Shown here piece after piece: positions 43,369 through 51,576 of a DNA stretch of 64,000 nucleotides; positions within the stretch are counted from its first letter, which is position 1, and each line of letters starts with the position of its first letter. Source of the DNA: Hymenobacter setariae (GTDB lineage Bacteria; Bacteroidota; Bacteroidia; Cytophagales; Hymenobacteraceae); the NCBI RefSeq assembly GCF_007713685.1, contig NZ_VMRJ01000001.1, positions 602,129 through 666,128 of the forward strand, given 5' to 3'. Under the pieces are notes generated by a model that had not been told where the DNA came from, did no database searches, and saw only the letters and a list, made by a program, of their open reading frames with translations. Both the position numbers and the translations under genes were made by a program.

Positions 43369-43449
43369 ACCTGTCATGCTGACGAAGGAAGCATCTTATC
43401 AGGTTAGAGCCTTACGTGATGAGATACTTCCTTCGTCAGCATGACAGGT
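43369..43449. repeat. REP-like inverted repeat between convergent genes
   Basis: Outer arms ACCTGTCATGCTGACGAAGG and CCTTCGTCAGCATGACAGGT are exact complements; the inner arms (AAGCATCTTATC / GATGAGATACTT) continue with two wobble pairs and the loop is about 15 nt. The sequence has the look of a dispersed extragenic repeat. It may also act as a terminator for both genes. Confidence 0.75.
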
Positions 43450-43457
43450 GGTTATGG

Positions 43458-44222
43458 TTAAGAATCAACTCCTAGCAATTGCCGAAATAAAGCATCTAAG
43501 GGCTCATTCAGATTCTCACCGCGCACTACTGGCAGCGCCGCCCGCGCCGCCTGCCCGGCTGCATATTCTGCCGCCAAAAACTCCACCAACGTGCCCGGCC
43601 GGGCCACCATCGTTTTCTCATTAGAATGAGCTTTTTGTGCCAGTAGCTCATCCACAGCCCCTTGCAAATAAGCAGGTAGCAGCTCGCGCAGTGGGGCAAA
43701 TTCCATGGGCGGCAGCGTGTGGCGCTCGCGTATCCAGCGGGCGGCCAGGGCTGAGCGCAGGGCATAGAACAGCCGCTTTAGGCGCACCTCCTCGGTCACT
43801 AGGTCTTCTTCTACCCCGCGCCGCAGTTGCCCGAGGTAGTGGTGTAGCCCGGCTTTCAGGTTAAAGGCCTGCGGGAGCAGCGGCGCTAGCTGCGCCTGAA
43901 AACCTGGTGCCTCGTGGTACACAATGGGTGATTGCAGCCACTCGAAGAGCGCCGCATTGCTCCCGCGCAGCAGGCGTAGGGTTTTGCGCAGTTCCCAACC
44001 GCCTAGGTCCAGTTCGTCATCGACAGGAAAGCTGAGCGTGTCGGGGCCTTCGTCGAGCCCTAGGTACCAGGCCAGCGGGTGCACGTAGATGAAGCGTACA
44101 TCGTAGTCCGAGTCGGGCGAGGGGAAACCCCAGGCGCGGCTGCCCGACTCGCAGGCGTACAAAATTCGGATGTTATGCTGCGCTTCAAGGTCGCGCAAGG
44201 CGGTGGTAATGCGGTCAGTCAT
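43458..44222 (-). CDS. RlaP/YcgL-type nucleotidyltransferase (short form)
   Basis: 254 aa, with active site GSRAWG at 27-32 and SDYDVRF metal acids D39 and D41, followed by YVHPLAWYLGL and WELRKTLRLLRGSNAALFEWLQSPIVY. This is the usual length and order for YcgL/RlaP nucleotidyltransferases. It shares the fold and active-site layout with the protein at 39943-41019, from which it is separated only by the TonB receptor. Its cytosolic target is unknown. Confidence 0.87.
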   Translation of the reverse strand: MTDRITTALRDLEAQHNIRILYACESGSRAWGFPSPDSDYDVRFIYVHPLAWYLGLDEGPDTLSFPVDDELDLGGWELRKTLRLLRGSNAALFEWLQSPIVYHEAPGFQAQLAPLLPQAFNLKAGLHHYLGQLRRGVEEDLVTEEVRLKRLFYALRSALAARWIRERHTLPPMEFAPLRELLPAYLQGAVDELLAQKAHSNEKTMVARPGTLVEFLAAEYAAGQAARAALPVVRGENLNEPLDALFRQLLGVDS

Positions 44223-44470
44223 TAAACAAAAAGAAGGGCAACCACTAGCTGAAAAAGGCTTTTGCCAAAAAAAGCGCTACGTTTGTTAAACAAAAAGCGA
44301 TTACAAACCTTAGGTATAGCAATTCCGCAGCTAGCGGGCGCTGAACAAAAAGCGGCACCGTTGGCCTTTTAGTAAGAATGCCAAAATTTTGTAGCGGCCT
44401 TTCGCAAACCTACGTGCGAGTTGCCGGTACTTTGCCCATATTTCCTCCCAACCACTAACCCTTTATACCA
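44223..44470 (+). promoter_or_regulatory. Catalase upstream region with three AACAAAAAG repeats
   Basis: 248 bp with no gene. AACAAAAAG occurs at about 44225, 44290 and 44343, roughly 55-65 bp apart, the second within the palindrome TTTGTTAAACAAA. TACGTTTG (44278-44285) is a perfect -7 box, and GTACTTTG (44427-44434) is a one-mismatch box nearer the gene. Which is used, and whether the repeats bind a redox regulator, is unknown. Confidence 0.45.
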
Positions 44471-46129
44471 ATGGATAACCCCCAGAACGGGCAGACCTCG
44501 TCGGAAAACGGCAGCGGCACCGCCGTGAACGGCGTAGGCTCGGCGCAAGACCAGCGCACGGCCAGCGGCGAAACTGCCCAGACCCTGACCACCCGCCAGG
44601 GCCACCCGGTTTCGAATAACCAGAACCTGCGCACCGTGGGCAACCGCGGCCCGGCTACGCTGGAGAACTATCAGTTCATCGAGAAAATCAGCCACTTCGA
44701 CCGCGAGCGCATCCCCGAGCGCGTGGTGCACGCTCGCGGCGCTGGCGCCCACGGCGTATTCGAAGCTTACGGCACCGTAGGCGGCGAGCCCATTGAAAAG
44801 TACACTCGTGCGAAGCTGTTCAACACTAAGGGCAAAGAAACCCCCGTGTTTGTACGCTTCTCGACGGTGGGCCACGGCGGCCACTCGCCCGAAACCCTGC
44901 GCGACCCGCGCGGCTTCGCGGTGAAGTTCTACACCGAAGACGGCAACTGGGACCTCGTGGGTAACAACCTGAAGGTGTTCTTCATTCGTGACGCCATCAA
45001 GTTCCCCGACCTGATTCACTCGCAGAAGCCTGACCCGGTGTTCAACCGCCAGACTGGTCAGCGCATCTTCGACTTCATTTGCAACACCCCCGAGGCCATG
45101 CACATGGTGGCCTTCCTGTTCTCGCCCTGGGGCATTCCGGCCAACTACCGCCAGATGCAAGGCTCGGGCGTGAACACCTACAAGTGGGTGAACGCGCAAG
45201 GCGAAGCCGTGCTGGTGAAATACCACTGGGAGCCGCAGCAGGGCGTGAAAAACCTGACCGCTGGTGAAGCCGAAGCTATTCAGGCCAAGAACTTCAACCA
45301 CGCTACCCAAGACCTGTTCGACAACATCAAGAAGGGCAACTTCCCCAAGTGGGAGCTGCGCGTACAGATTATGTCGGATGAGGAGCATCCCGAACTGGAC
45401 TTCGACCCGCTCGACGACACCAAGATTTGGCCCGAAGACAAGTTCCCGCACCTGCCCGTAGGCATGATGACGCTGAACCGCAACCCCGAGAACTACTTCG
45501 CTGAAGTAGAGCAGTCGGCCTTCGGTACCGGCGTACTCGTAGACGGCCTCGACTTCTCGGACGACAAGATGCTGCAAGGCCGCACCTTCTCGTATTCGGA
45601 CACCCAGCGCTACCGCGTGGGCCCCAACTACTTGCAGCTGCCCATCAACGCGCCCAAAAAGCACGTGGCTACCAACCAGCGCGATGGCCAGATGACGTAC
45701 CACGTAGACGCGGCCCCCGGCCAGAACCTGCACGTCAACTACGAGCCCAGCAGCCTCAACGGCTTGAAGGAGTCGCCCTCGCAAGGCCCCGACCACACGC
45801 CGTACTACGCCGCCAAGCTGGTGCGCCAGACCATCGACCGCACCAACAACTTCGGCCAAGCCGGTGACCGCTACCGCCAGCACGAAGACTGGGAGCGCGA
45901 CGACCTCATCAACAACATGGTGGGTGCGCTAGCCGACGCCGAGAAGGTGATTCAGGACAAGATGATTGAGCTGTGCACCAACTGCGACGCCGACTGGGGC
46001 AAGCGCCTGGCCGACGGCATCAAAGCTGCCCAAGCTAACGCTGACGGCGGCAACCAGTACAACGAGCGCCAGGCTACCGAAGCGGTAGGTCAAGCCGAGG
46101 AAATGGCGCACGACGCCAAGCCCTACTAG
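44471..46129 (+). CDS. katA: Monofunctional heme catalase
   Basis: 552 aa catalase removing hydrogen peroxide. The N-terminal ~40 residues are a Gln/Asn/Gly/Thr-rich extension without a signal peptide. Catalytic H87 is in [13 protein letters not shown] and N165 in GNWDLVGNN. The proximal heme tyrosine is in [15 protein letters not shown], where Gln stands in place of the His of many small-subunit catalases. [16 protein letters not shown] and [17 protein letters not shown] follow. The whole gene lacks CCTAGG and uses preferred codons, consistent with high expression. Confidence 0.97.
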   Translation: MDNPQNGQTSSENGSGTAVNGVGSAQDQRTASGETAQTLTTRQGHPVSNNQNLRTVGNRGPATLENYQFIEKISHFDRERIPERVVHARGAGAHGVFEAYGTVGGEPIEKYTRAKLFNTKGKETPVFVRFSTVGHGGHSPETLRDPRGFAVKFYTEDGNWDLVGNNLKVFFIRDAIKFPDLIHSQKPDPVFNRQTGQRIFDFICNTPEAMHMVAFLFSPWGIPANYRQMQGSGVNTYKWVNAQGEAVLVKYHWEPQQGVKNLTAGEAEAIQAKNFNHATQDLFDNIKKGNFPKWELRVQIMSDEEHPELDFDPLDDTKIWPEDKFPHLPVGMMTLNRNPENYFAEVEQSAFGTGVLVDGLDFSDDKMLQGRTFSYSDTQRYRVGPNYLQLPINAPKKHVATNQRDGQMTYHVDAAPGQNLHVNYEPSSLNGLKESPSQGPDHTPYYAAKLVRQTIDRTNNFGQAGDRYRQHEDWERDDLINNMVGALADAEKVIQDKMIELCTNCDADWGKRLADGIKAAQANADGGNQYNERQATEAVGQAEEMAHDAKPY

Positions 46130-46171
46130 CTTGAAGCACTCCTAGGTCTGCCCACGGCAGCCCTAGAACCA

Positions 46172-46207
46172 AGAACGCCGCCCTGGCAACGGGGCGGCGT
46201 TTTTTTG
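46172..46207. terminator. Terminator between katA and arsC
   Basis: AACGCCGCCC/GGGCGGCGTT stem with a T run, between convergent genes. Confidence 0.9.
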
Positions 46208-46222
46208 GTATTATGCTGATAA

Positions 46223-46642
46223 TTAAAAGTTAGTCGCCACAAATTCTTGCGCGTACTGCTTTACCTGGTCGCGCACGCGGCGAAACTGCTGCATTATATC
46301 CTCTTCGCTGCCAGTGGCCTTGGCGGGGTCAGGGAAATTGTGGTGCAGTTTCTGCGCCGACGACGGGAACACCGGGCATACCTCATTGGCGTGGTCACAT
46401 ACGGTCAGCACATAGTCGAAAGGCACTTGGGCGTACTCCTCCATGTGGTTGCTGGTGTGCTGACTGATGTCTACGCCGTCTTCGGCCATTACGCGCACGG
46501 CGCGGGGGTTCAGGCCGTGCACCTCTACCCCCGCCGAATAGACATGGGCTTTCTCGCCCAAGAGTTGCTGGAGGTAGCCGTGCAACAGCTGGCTGCGGCA
46601 CGAGTTGCCCGTGCAGAGCACCAGGATATTTTTAGGAGCCAT
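46223..46642 (-). CDS. arsC: Arsenate reductase, thioredoxin-coupled type
   Basis: 139 aa with the low-molecular-weight phosphatase fold. The P-loop is C10-TGNSC15-R16-S, and the redox relay cysteines are C82 and C89 (VCDHANEVCP). These are the same positions as the thioredoxin-dependent ArsC of S. aureus pI258. It reduces arsenate to arsenite for export by the adjacent Acr3 pump. It is the last gene of the ars operon. Confidence 0.96.
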   Translation of the reverse strand: MAPKNILVLCTGNSCRSQLLHGYLQQLLGEKAHVYSAGVEVHGLNPRAVRVMAEDGVDISQHTSNHMEEYAQVPFDYVLTVCDHANEVCPVFPSSAQKLHHNFPDPAKATGSEEDIMQQFRRVRDQVKQYAQEFVATNF

Positions 46643-46710
46643 ATGGTTGATAATAGGCGGCTTGGAGAGTTATGCAACCAGTAATGTGAAGCGCTACTGC
46701 GCCGAATGTG

Positions 46711-47787
46711 CTACGCTTGGTACCATCGCCGCCGAAACCAGAACGCCAGGTTGACTAGCGCAATCAGCGCCGGCACTTCTATCAGCGGGCCAATGACGCC
46801 AGCGAAGGCCTGGCCCGAATTCAGGCCAAATACCCCAATAGCCACAGCTATTGCCAGCTCGAAGTTGTTGCCGGTAGCCGTGAAGGCGATGCTAGCGTTC
46901 TCAGCATAGCCGGCCCCTAGGTACTTACCCGCCGCGAAACTGAGCACGAACATGATACCGAAATACAAGGCCAGGGGTAGCGCGATGCGTAGCACGTCGA
47001 GCGGAATACGCACGATAGTATCGCCTTTCAGGCTGAACATGAGCACGATGGTGAGCAACAGGGCCACCAACGTTACGGGGCTGATGGCGGGCAAGTAGAC
47101 GTTTTCGTACCACGCGTCGCCCTTCAGGCGGCGCAGGACCAGGCGCGAGAGAAAGCCCGCCGCAAACGGAATACCTAGGTAAACGAGCACGCTCCGGGCA
47201 ATAGCGCCGATGCCAATGTGCACCGCATAGCCCTTCAGGCCAAAATAGGGCGGCAACACCGTGATGAACAGCCACGCCAGCACACTATAGAAAAGCACCT
47301 GAAAAATGGAGTTGAGCGCTACCAGCCCGGCCGCGTACTCCCGGCTGCCATCGGCCAGGTCATTCCAGACTAACACCATCGCAATGCAACGAGCAATACC
47401 AATGAGAATCAGCCCCATCATGTACTCCGGCTTGTCGGGCAAGAGCCAGACGGCCAGCAAAAACATGAGTACCGGCCCCAATATCCAGTTCAGAAACAGC
47501 GAAAGCCCGATGATGCGCGTGTTGCGAAAAATCACCGGCAGCTGCTCGTACTTCACCTTAGCCAGCGGTGGGTACATCATTAGGATGAGGCCGAGGGCCA
47601 GCGGCACGTTTACCGTTCCGACCGAGAAATAATGGATAGCCTTGCTGCTACCTGGCACAAAGTAGCCTAGGGCCACCCCTAGGGCCATGGCTAGGAATAT
47701 CCAGAGCGTGAGGCCCCGGTCGAGGCCAGACAATTTCTTCTCAGCCACCGCCGTAGCGGGCGGGGCAGCTTGCTGGGTAATTTCCAT
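46711..47787 (-). CDS. acr3: Arsenite efflux permease, ACR3 family
   Basis: 358 aa with ten predicted membrane helices. The ACR3 signature cysteine is C134 in [13 protein letters not shown], and the functional Glu lies in [33 protein letters not shown] and [13 protein letters not shown] are family blocks. It exports arsenite by proton-motive force. It lies 12 bp after the GNAT gene and 68 bp before arsC. Confidence 0.96.
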   Translation of the reverse strand: MEITQQAAPPATAVAEKKLSGLDRGLTLWIFLAMALGVALGYFVPGSSKAIHYFSVGTVNVPLALGLILMMYPPLAKVKYEQLPVIFRNTRIIGLSLFLNWILGPVLMFLLAVWLLPDKPEYMMGLILIGIARCIAMVLVWNDLADGSREYAAGLVALNSIFQVLFYSVLAWLFITVLPPYFGLKGYAVHIGIGAIARSVLVYLGIPFAAGFLSRLVLRRLKGDAWYENVYLPAISPVTLVALLLTIVLMFSLKGDTIVRIPLDVLRIALPLALYFGIMFVLSFAAGKYLGAGYAENASIAFTATGNNFELAIAVAIGVFGLNSGQAFAGVIGPLIEVPALIALVNLAFWFRRRWYQA

Positions 47788-47799
47788 GCTTATAAGTTG

Positions 47800-48303
47800 T
47801 TAAGCCACGCCTACGCGTTGGCTGCGCCGCTCTAGCAGCAGCGTATCGCGCCAGATACCGGCCAGGCAGCCAATGCGTTCGCGCCGACCCACTACTCGGA
47901 AGCCTAGGGCCTCGTGCAGCCGCACGCTGGCTTGGTTTTCGGCAAAAATGCCGGCCTGCAGCGTCCACAAGCCGTGCGCTTCTGACTCGGCCGCGAGGGC
48001 GGCCAGCAGCTGCCGGCCCACGCCCCGGCCCCGGGCCTCGGCAGCGATATAGATGCTTACCTCCGCCACGCCCGCATACACGCAGCGGCTCGATACGGGT
48101 GTCAAAGCCGCCCAGCCCACTACCAAGCCGGCATCGGCCACAGCTACCAAGCGGCTGTGGGCCAAATGGCTGCGGTCCCATTCCTCCCAGCTGGGCGCTT
48201 CGGTGGTAAAAGTGGCTTGGCCAGTAGCGATACCCTGCTCATAGATGGCGCGCACGGCGGGCCAGTGCGTTGATAGCAGAGGCTCTATCTGCAAATGCAT
48301 CAT
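47800..48303 (-). CDS. arsN1: GNAT acetyltransferase, ArsN1/phosphinothricin type
   Basis: 167 aa from the ATG at 48303 (a second ATG follows directly). GNAT fold with VAEVSIYIAAEARGRGVGRQLL (acetyl-CoA loop), LWTLQAGIFAENQASVRLHEALGFRVVG and the N-terminal IYEQGIATGQATFTTEAP. This is the pattern of phosphinothricin/arsinothricin N-acetyltransferases. Its place inside an ars operon supports the ArsN1 role (acetylation of the organoarsenical arsinothricin), known from other ars operons. Plain phosphinothricin-type activity remains possible. Confidence 0.82.
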   Translation of the reverse strand: MMHLQIEPLLSTHWPAVRAIYEQGIATGQATFTTEAPSWEEWDRSHLAHSRLVAVADAGLVVGWAALTPVSSRCVYAGVAEVSIYIAAEARGRGVGRQLLAALAAESEAHGLWTLQAGIFAENQASVRLHEALGFRVVGRRERIGCLAGIWRDTLLLERRSQRVGVA

Positions 48304-48379
48304 ACCACAAACCACTCGTTTAAAAGCTTTTATAGACAATTAATGAACCTAGGGAGGCCGGCGTAGCGGCGCGGGCAGC

Positions 48380-48841
48380 CTAGCAGCACCCGCCGCCCGG
48401 CGTGCAGCAGGCTACTTGCAATTGGGGCAGCGCAAACTGCCCATTACTAGGAATACCGCAGGCATCCTGCGCCAGGCAAGCTGTTTGCTTCGGCGTCAGC
48501 AGAAAGTCGGTACCGTCGAAGGCCAGCCCAAACTTGCCGATGGTGTCCTGCTGGTATTCTACCTCAATGTTCAACTCTTCGCTGCCCAGAATCCGCTCCG
48601 ACAGGTTTAGGATGTGCAGAAATTTTTGTGGAGCCAGCCGGTGGTCGTAGTCGCCAGCTTCCCAGAGTTGGAAGTTGGCCACGGTTTCTTTCCGCTCCAC
48701 GCCGCCACAATCAATATAGTGCTTAGTTACTAGCCCTACCTCCGTCACGTGGAAGTGGGCCGGCAGGTACGTGCCATTGGGCAGCTTGAAGTTCACGGCT
48801 TCCAGCCCCGCTAGGGACTGCTTCATTTCAGCGATTTTCAT
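48380..48841 (-). CDS. DUF6428 family protein of the ars operon
   Basis: 153 aa. The start (MKIAEMKQSLAGLEAVNFKLPNG) and AHFHVTEVGLVTKHYIDCGG, FQLWEAGDYDHRLAPQKFL fit the DUF6428 family that recurs in Bacteroidota arsenic operons. Eight cysteines are present, five of them in the last third, with a C-terminal VACCTPGGGCC cluster that could bind arsenite or a metal. Function is not established. It starts 33 bp after arsR. Confidence 0.8.
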   Translation of the reverse strand: MKIAEMKQSLAGLEAVNFKLPNGTYLPAHFHVTEVGLVTKHYIDCGGVERKETVANFQLWEAGDYDHRLAPQKFLHILNLSERILGSEELNIEVEYQQDTIGKFGLAFDGTDFLLTPKQTACLAQDACGIPSNGQFALPQLQVACCTPGGGCC

Positions 48842-48874
48842 GGCTTTTGAGGAAATAAGGGGAAAGAAAATCAG

Positions 48875-49228
48875 TTAGCAGCCACAGGCATTGGCATCAG
48901 GCCCACAGATATCGGTGGCCGTGGCCGCGTCGAAAAAGGCCAAAAATTGCTGCCGCACCTGGCGCAGCAGTTCAGTATTGAGGCAGTAGCAGACGGTGAG
49001 ACCGTCGATTTCCCCGCGTATCAAATCCAGCGCCTTCAGCTCTTGCAAGTGCTGCGACACGGTAGTGCGCGAGAGCGGCAGCTCGGCGGCAATGTCGCCC
49101 GAGATGCAGGTAGTCTTGCTGGCCAGCAGCTGAATAATAGCCACCCGCGCCGGGTGGGCCAGGGCCTTGGCCACGCGGGCTAGCTGCTGCTGCTCATCGG
49201 TGAAAACGGTGGTTTTGGCGTAGGTCAA
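48875..49228 (-). CDS. arsR: ArsR family transcriptional regulator
   Basis: 117 aa if read from the TTG at 49228. The frame extends to an ATG at 49258, but that ATG lies inside a perfect -7 box, so the shorter start fits better. The winged helix contains [46 protein letters not shown]. Cysteines in TTCIS, TVCYC and the C-terminal [12 protein letters not shown] are candidate As(III) ligands. The protein should repress the operon until arsenite binds. Confidence 0.92.
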   Translation of the reverse strand: MTYAKTTVFTDEQQQLARVAKALAHPARVAIIQLLASKTTCISGDIAAELPLSRTTVSQHLQELKALDLIRGEIDGLTVCYCLNTELLRQVRQQFLAFFDAATATDICGPDANACGC

Positions 49229-49243
49229 GGGTAGCTTTATTAA

Positions 49244-49260
49244 GTATGACGCAAACATAC
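49244..49260 (-). promoter_or_regulatory. ars promoter and operator
   Basis: GTATG-N7-CATAC is an inverted repeat at 49244-49260, and on the minus strand TATGTTTG (49259-49252) within it is a perfect -7 box. Repressor binding would cover the promoter. Confidence 0.6.
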
Positions 49261-49451
49261 GACATAGTATCTAAAAGACTAACTAGCGCCTAGGCCTTTG
49301 CCTACGCACGCGCTTGACGAAGTAGACAGCCACGACCTCCTTTGGCACCGCCCACGCACTTAGTACGAGCGCTATTTCAGCCAGCACCCGGTCTGCGTAC
49401 CAGACCTTCCCTCCTGCCCCCGCGGACTAAGCTTCTGCTTAACTTCGCGCT

Positions 49452-49916
49452 ATGCTATATCGCCCCCTGGCTTTTGCGGCCGCTACTTCGCTCCTGCTTG
49501 TTGCCTGCCGCGAGCAAGCCACCCAAACCACCGAGGTACCCGCCACATCGGCGGCCTCTACCCCTGCCGGGCCGCAGTGCTATGCCTACCGTTCGGCTAA
49601 GGACACAGTGCGCTTGACCTTGAGCACTATGCAGCCCACGGTCACAGGTCAGCTTTCGTACCGCTACTTCGAGAAGGACCGCAACGAGGGGACTATTCGG
49701 GGTGCTATGCACGGAGATACGCTGCGGGCCGAATATACCTTTCAGTCGGAGGGTGTGGCCTCCGTGCGCGAAGTGGCTTTTCTGCGGCGGGGCACCGGCT
49801 TTGTCGAAGGTTACGGCGATGTAATAGAGCGGGGCGGCGCTATGGTATTTAAGCAGCCGCAAACTCTAAAATTCGACTCGACTACTACCCTAGCACCCGT
49901 ACCCTGCCCTAAATAG
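49452..49916 (+). CDS. Hypothetical lipoprotein
   Basis: 154 aa with lipobox LLVAC (cysteine at residue 19) and a Thr/Ala/Pro linker to about 42. The beta-rich domain has QCYAYRSAKDTVRLTL, GQLSYRYFEKDRNEGTIRG and YTFQSEGVASVREVAFLRRG, a pattern seen in many Bacteroidota lipoproteins. One Cys at each end of the domain (QCY, VPCPK) may form a disulfide. Function unknown. It lies divergent from the ars operon. Confidence 0.82.
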   Translation: MLYRPLAFAAATSLLLVACREQATQTTEVPATSAASTPAGPQCYAYRSAKDTVRLTLSTMQPTVTGQLSYRYFEKDRNEGTIRGAMHGDTLRAEYTFQSEGVASVREVAFLRRGTGFVEGYGDVIERGGAMVFKQPQTLKFDSTTTLAPVPCPK

Positions 49917-49949
49917 GCACCTAGGTCCCCACCGAAACGCCTCACCGGC

Positions 49950-50885
49950 CTACGCCCGCAGTATCTTTTCGAGCAGGGCCTTAGTCTTGCGGATGCCCTC
50001 CGGCTCGCTGGTCGTTTCGCCTTCATACTCGATACCCACGATGCCGCGGAATCCCGAGGCTTTGATGATGTTAAACATCTTGGGGTAGTCCGTTTCGACG
50101 CAGTTGCCCGCCGCGTCAAAGTCAAACGTTTTGGCGCTGACGCCTTTGGCCACGGGCATCCATTCCTTCACGGCCAAGTACTTGTCGTATTCGTCGAGGC
50201 ACTTGCCGCGGTACAGCTCGCCGGTTTCGCGGCGGATGCAGAAGTTGCCGAAATCGGGCAAAATACCGACGTTCGGCTTGCCCACCTTCTGGATGGTACC
50301 TAGCAGCCACTTGCCATCGGAGGTGTAGCTGCCGTGGTTTTCGACTATCACGTTGAGGCCCGCTTTTTGGGCGTAGGTACTGAGGCGGCTCAAGCCATCG
50401 ACGGCCGCCTGCTGCACCTCTTGGGCCGTGCCTTTGCCGAAGGCATTGACCCGCACCGTGGTGCACCCTAGGTAGTGCGCAGCATCGACCCACTTGTAGT
50501 GGTTCTCGATAGCTTTTTGGCGCTCGGCCGCGTCGGGGGCCCCTAGGTCGCCCTCGCCGTCTACCATAATGAGATGGTTGCGCACACCGTTGTCTTTGCA
50601 GCGCTGCAGCAGCTCGCTCAAATATTTTTTGTCCTCGGCTTTGTCTTTAAAAAACTGGTTGACATACTCAACCACGCTAATACCAAACTCCTTCTTCGCC
50701 ATTACGGGAAACTCGAGGTTGGTCATTTTATTAGCGAACAAGGCCTTGTGCAACGACCACTCGGCCAGCGAGATTTCGAAGAAAGGCTTGGCACTAAAGG
50801 CCTCGGCCGCCAACTGTGGCGCTAAGGCAGTAGCGGCGGTTAGGGCCGCGGTATTCTTTAAAAACTGACGACGAGAAACGGACAT
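49950..50885 (-). CDS. Tat-exported sugar phosphate isomerase/epimerase-like protein
   Basis: 311 aa from the ATG at 50885, which opens a Tat signal (SRRQFLKNTAALTAATALAP). The mature part is a xylose-isomerase-like TIM barrel: ISLAEWSLHKALFANKMTNLEFP, RVNAFGKG, VIVENHGSYTSDGKW, VGILPDFGNFCI (metal ligands Glu, Asp, His) and VGIEYEGE. Such proteins are frequent in Bacteroidota and Planctomycetes sugar catabolism; the substrate is unknown. It is monocistronic and divergent from the VOC gene. Confidence 0.9.
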   Translation of the reverse strand: MSVSRRQFLKNTAALTAATALAPQLAAEAFSAKPFFEISLAEWSLHKALFANKMTNLEFPVMAKKEFGISVVEYVNQFFKDKAEDKKYLSELLQRCKDNGVRNHLIMVDGEGDLGAPDAAERQKAIENHYKWVDAAHYLGCTTVRVNAFGKGTAQEVQQAAVDGLSRLSTYAQKAGLNVIVENHGSYTSDGKWLLGTIQKVGKPNVGILPDFGNFCIRRETGELYRGKCLDEYDKYLAVKEWMPVAKGVSAKTFDFDAAGNCVETDYPKMFNIIKASGFRGIVGIEYEGETTSEPEGIRKTKALLEKILRA

Positions 50886-50996
50886 GGGGGTGGGATAAAA
50901 GAAGTGAGGGAGCCTGCGCCCAGCCGAAAGTAGCACTCACGGCGCTACGCTACGCAGCAGCACCGGCAGCAATGGCGAAAAGCCCTGCGCGGCGCG

Positions 50997-51004
50997 TAGT
51001 TTTG
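50997..51004 (+). promoter_or_regulatory. -7 box of the VOC gene (TAGTTTTG)
   Basis: A perfect TAnnTTTG 37 bp before the ATG at 51042. Confidence 0.5.
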
Positions 51005-51041
51005 AGGGCAACCCATCGCTCCCATCCAGTCCTTTGCTCTA

Positions 51042-51497
51042 ATGAAAAAACTACTTTTTTACAGTGTTCTAGCCTTTTCCTTTGCTTTACTTGCACCTAG
51101 GGCCGCTCGGGCGCAGGGCCCGGTAGTGCTCAACCACATTGCGCTGTACGTGGTGGATTTGCAGAAGAGCGCCGACTTTTATAAAAACGCGCTGCTGCTG
51201 CCCGAGCTGCCCGAGCCCTTCAAGGACGGCAAGCACGTGTGGCTGCGCATTGGGCCGCACAGCCAGCTCCACATCATCCAGGGAAATAAAGCGCAGGAGC
51301 ACGATATCAACACGCACTTGGCTTTCAGTGTCAAGGACCTAGCAAAATTCATGGCCCACCTCGACAAGCTGGGCGTGCGCTATGGCAGCTGGAAAAGCGA
51401 GCCGGGCAAAACCACTCCCCGCCCCGACGGCGTGAAGCAGATATATCTGCAAGACCCAGACGGCTTCTGGCTGGAAGTGAACGACGACAAGTTTTAA
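51042..51497 (+). CDS. Exported VOC (glyoxalase-fold) protein
   Basis: 151 aa with a signal peptide (LFYSVLAFSFALLAPRAARAQ) and one vicinal-oxygen-chelate domain: VLNHIALYVVDLQKSADFYKN, SQLHIIQGN, THLAFSVKDLAKFMAHLDKLGV and IYLQDPDGFWLEVN. The potential metal ligands His (NHIAL), His (LHIIQ), His (THLAF) and Glu (LEVN) are in place. Periplasmic VOC proteins are less common than cytosolic ones; the substrate is unknown. Confidence 0.88.
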   Translation: MKKLLFYSVLAFSFALLAPRAARAQGPVVLNHIALYVVDLQKSADFYKNALLLPELPEPFKDGKHVWLRIGPHSQLHIIQGNKAQEHDINTHLAFSVKDLAKFMAHLDKLGVRYGSWKSEPGKTTPRPDGVKQIYLQDPDGFWLEVNDDKF

Positions 51498-51516
51498 ATC
51501 ATATTCTTAAAAAACC

Positions 51517-51560
51517 AAAATCCCCTCCTGCTGTGGCAAGCGCAGCAGGAGGGGATTTTA
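51517..51560. terminator. Bidirectional terminator between the VOC and NIPSNAP genes
   Basis: AAAATCCCCTCCTGCTG and CAGCAGGAGGGGATTTT form a 17-bp stem with a 9-nt loop between convergent genes. Confidence 0.9.
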
Positions 51561-51576
51561 GTTTTCTACTGTAGCC

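Noticed and set aside
43369..43449. Insertion-sequence end or attachment site
   Set aside because: No transposase or target duplication lies beside it; a REP-like repeat or terminator fits better.
44369..45883. 504-codon open frame antisense to catalase
   Set aside because: It mirrors the codon bias of katA (third-position GC), has no recognisable protein features, and katA is unambiguous.
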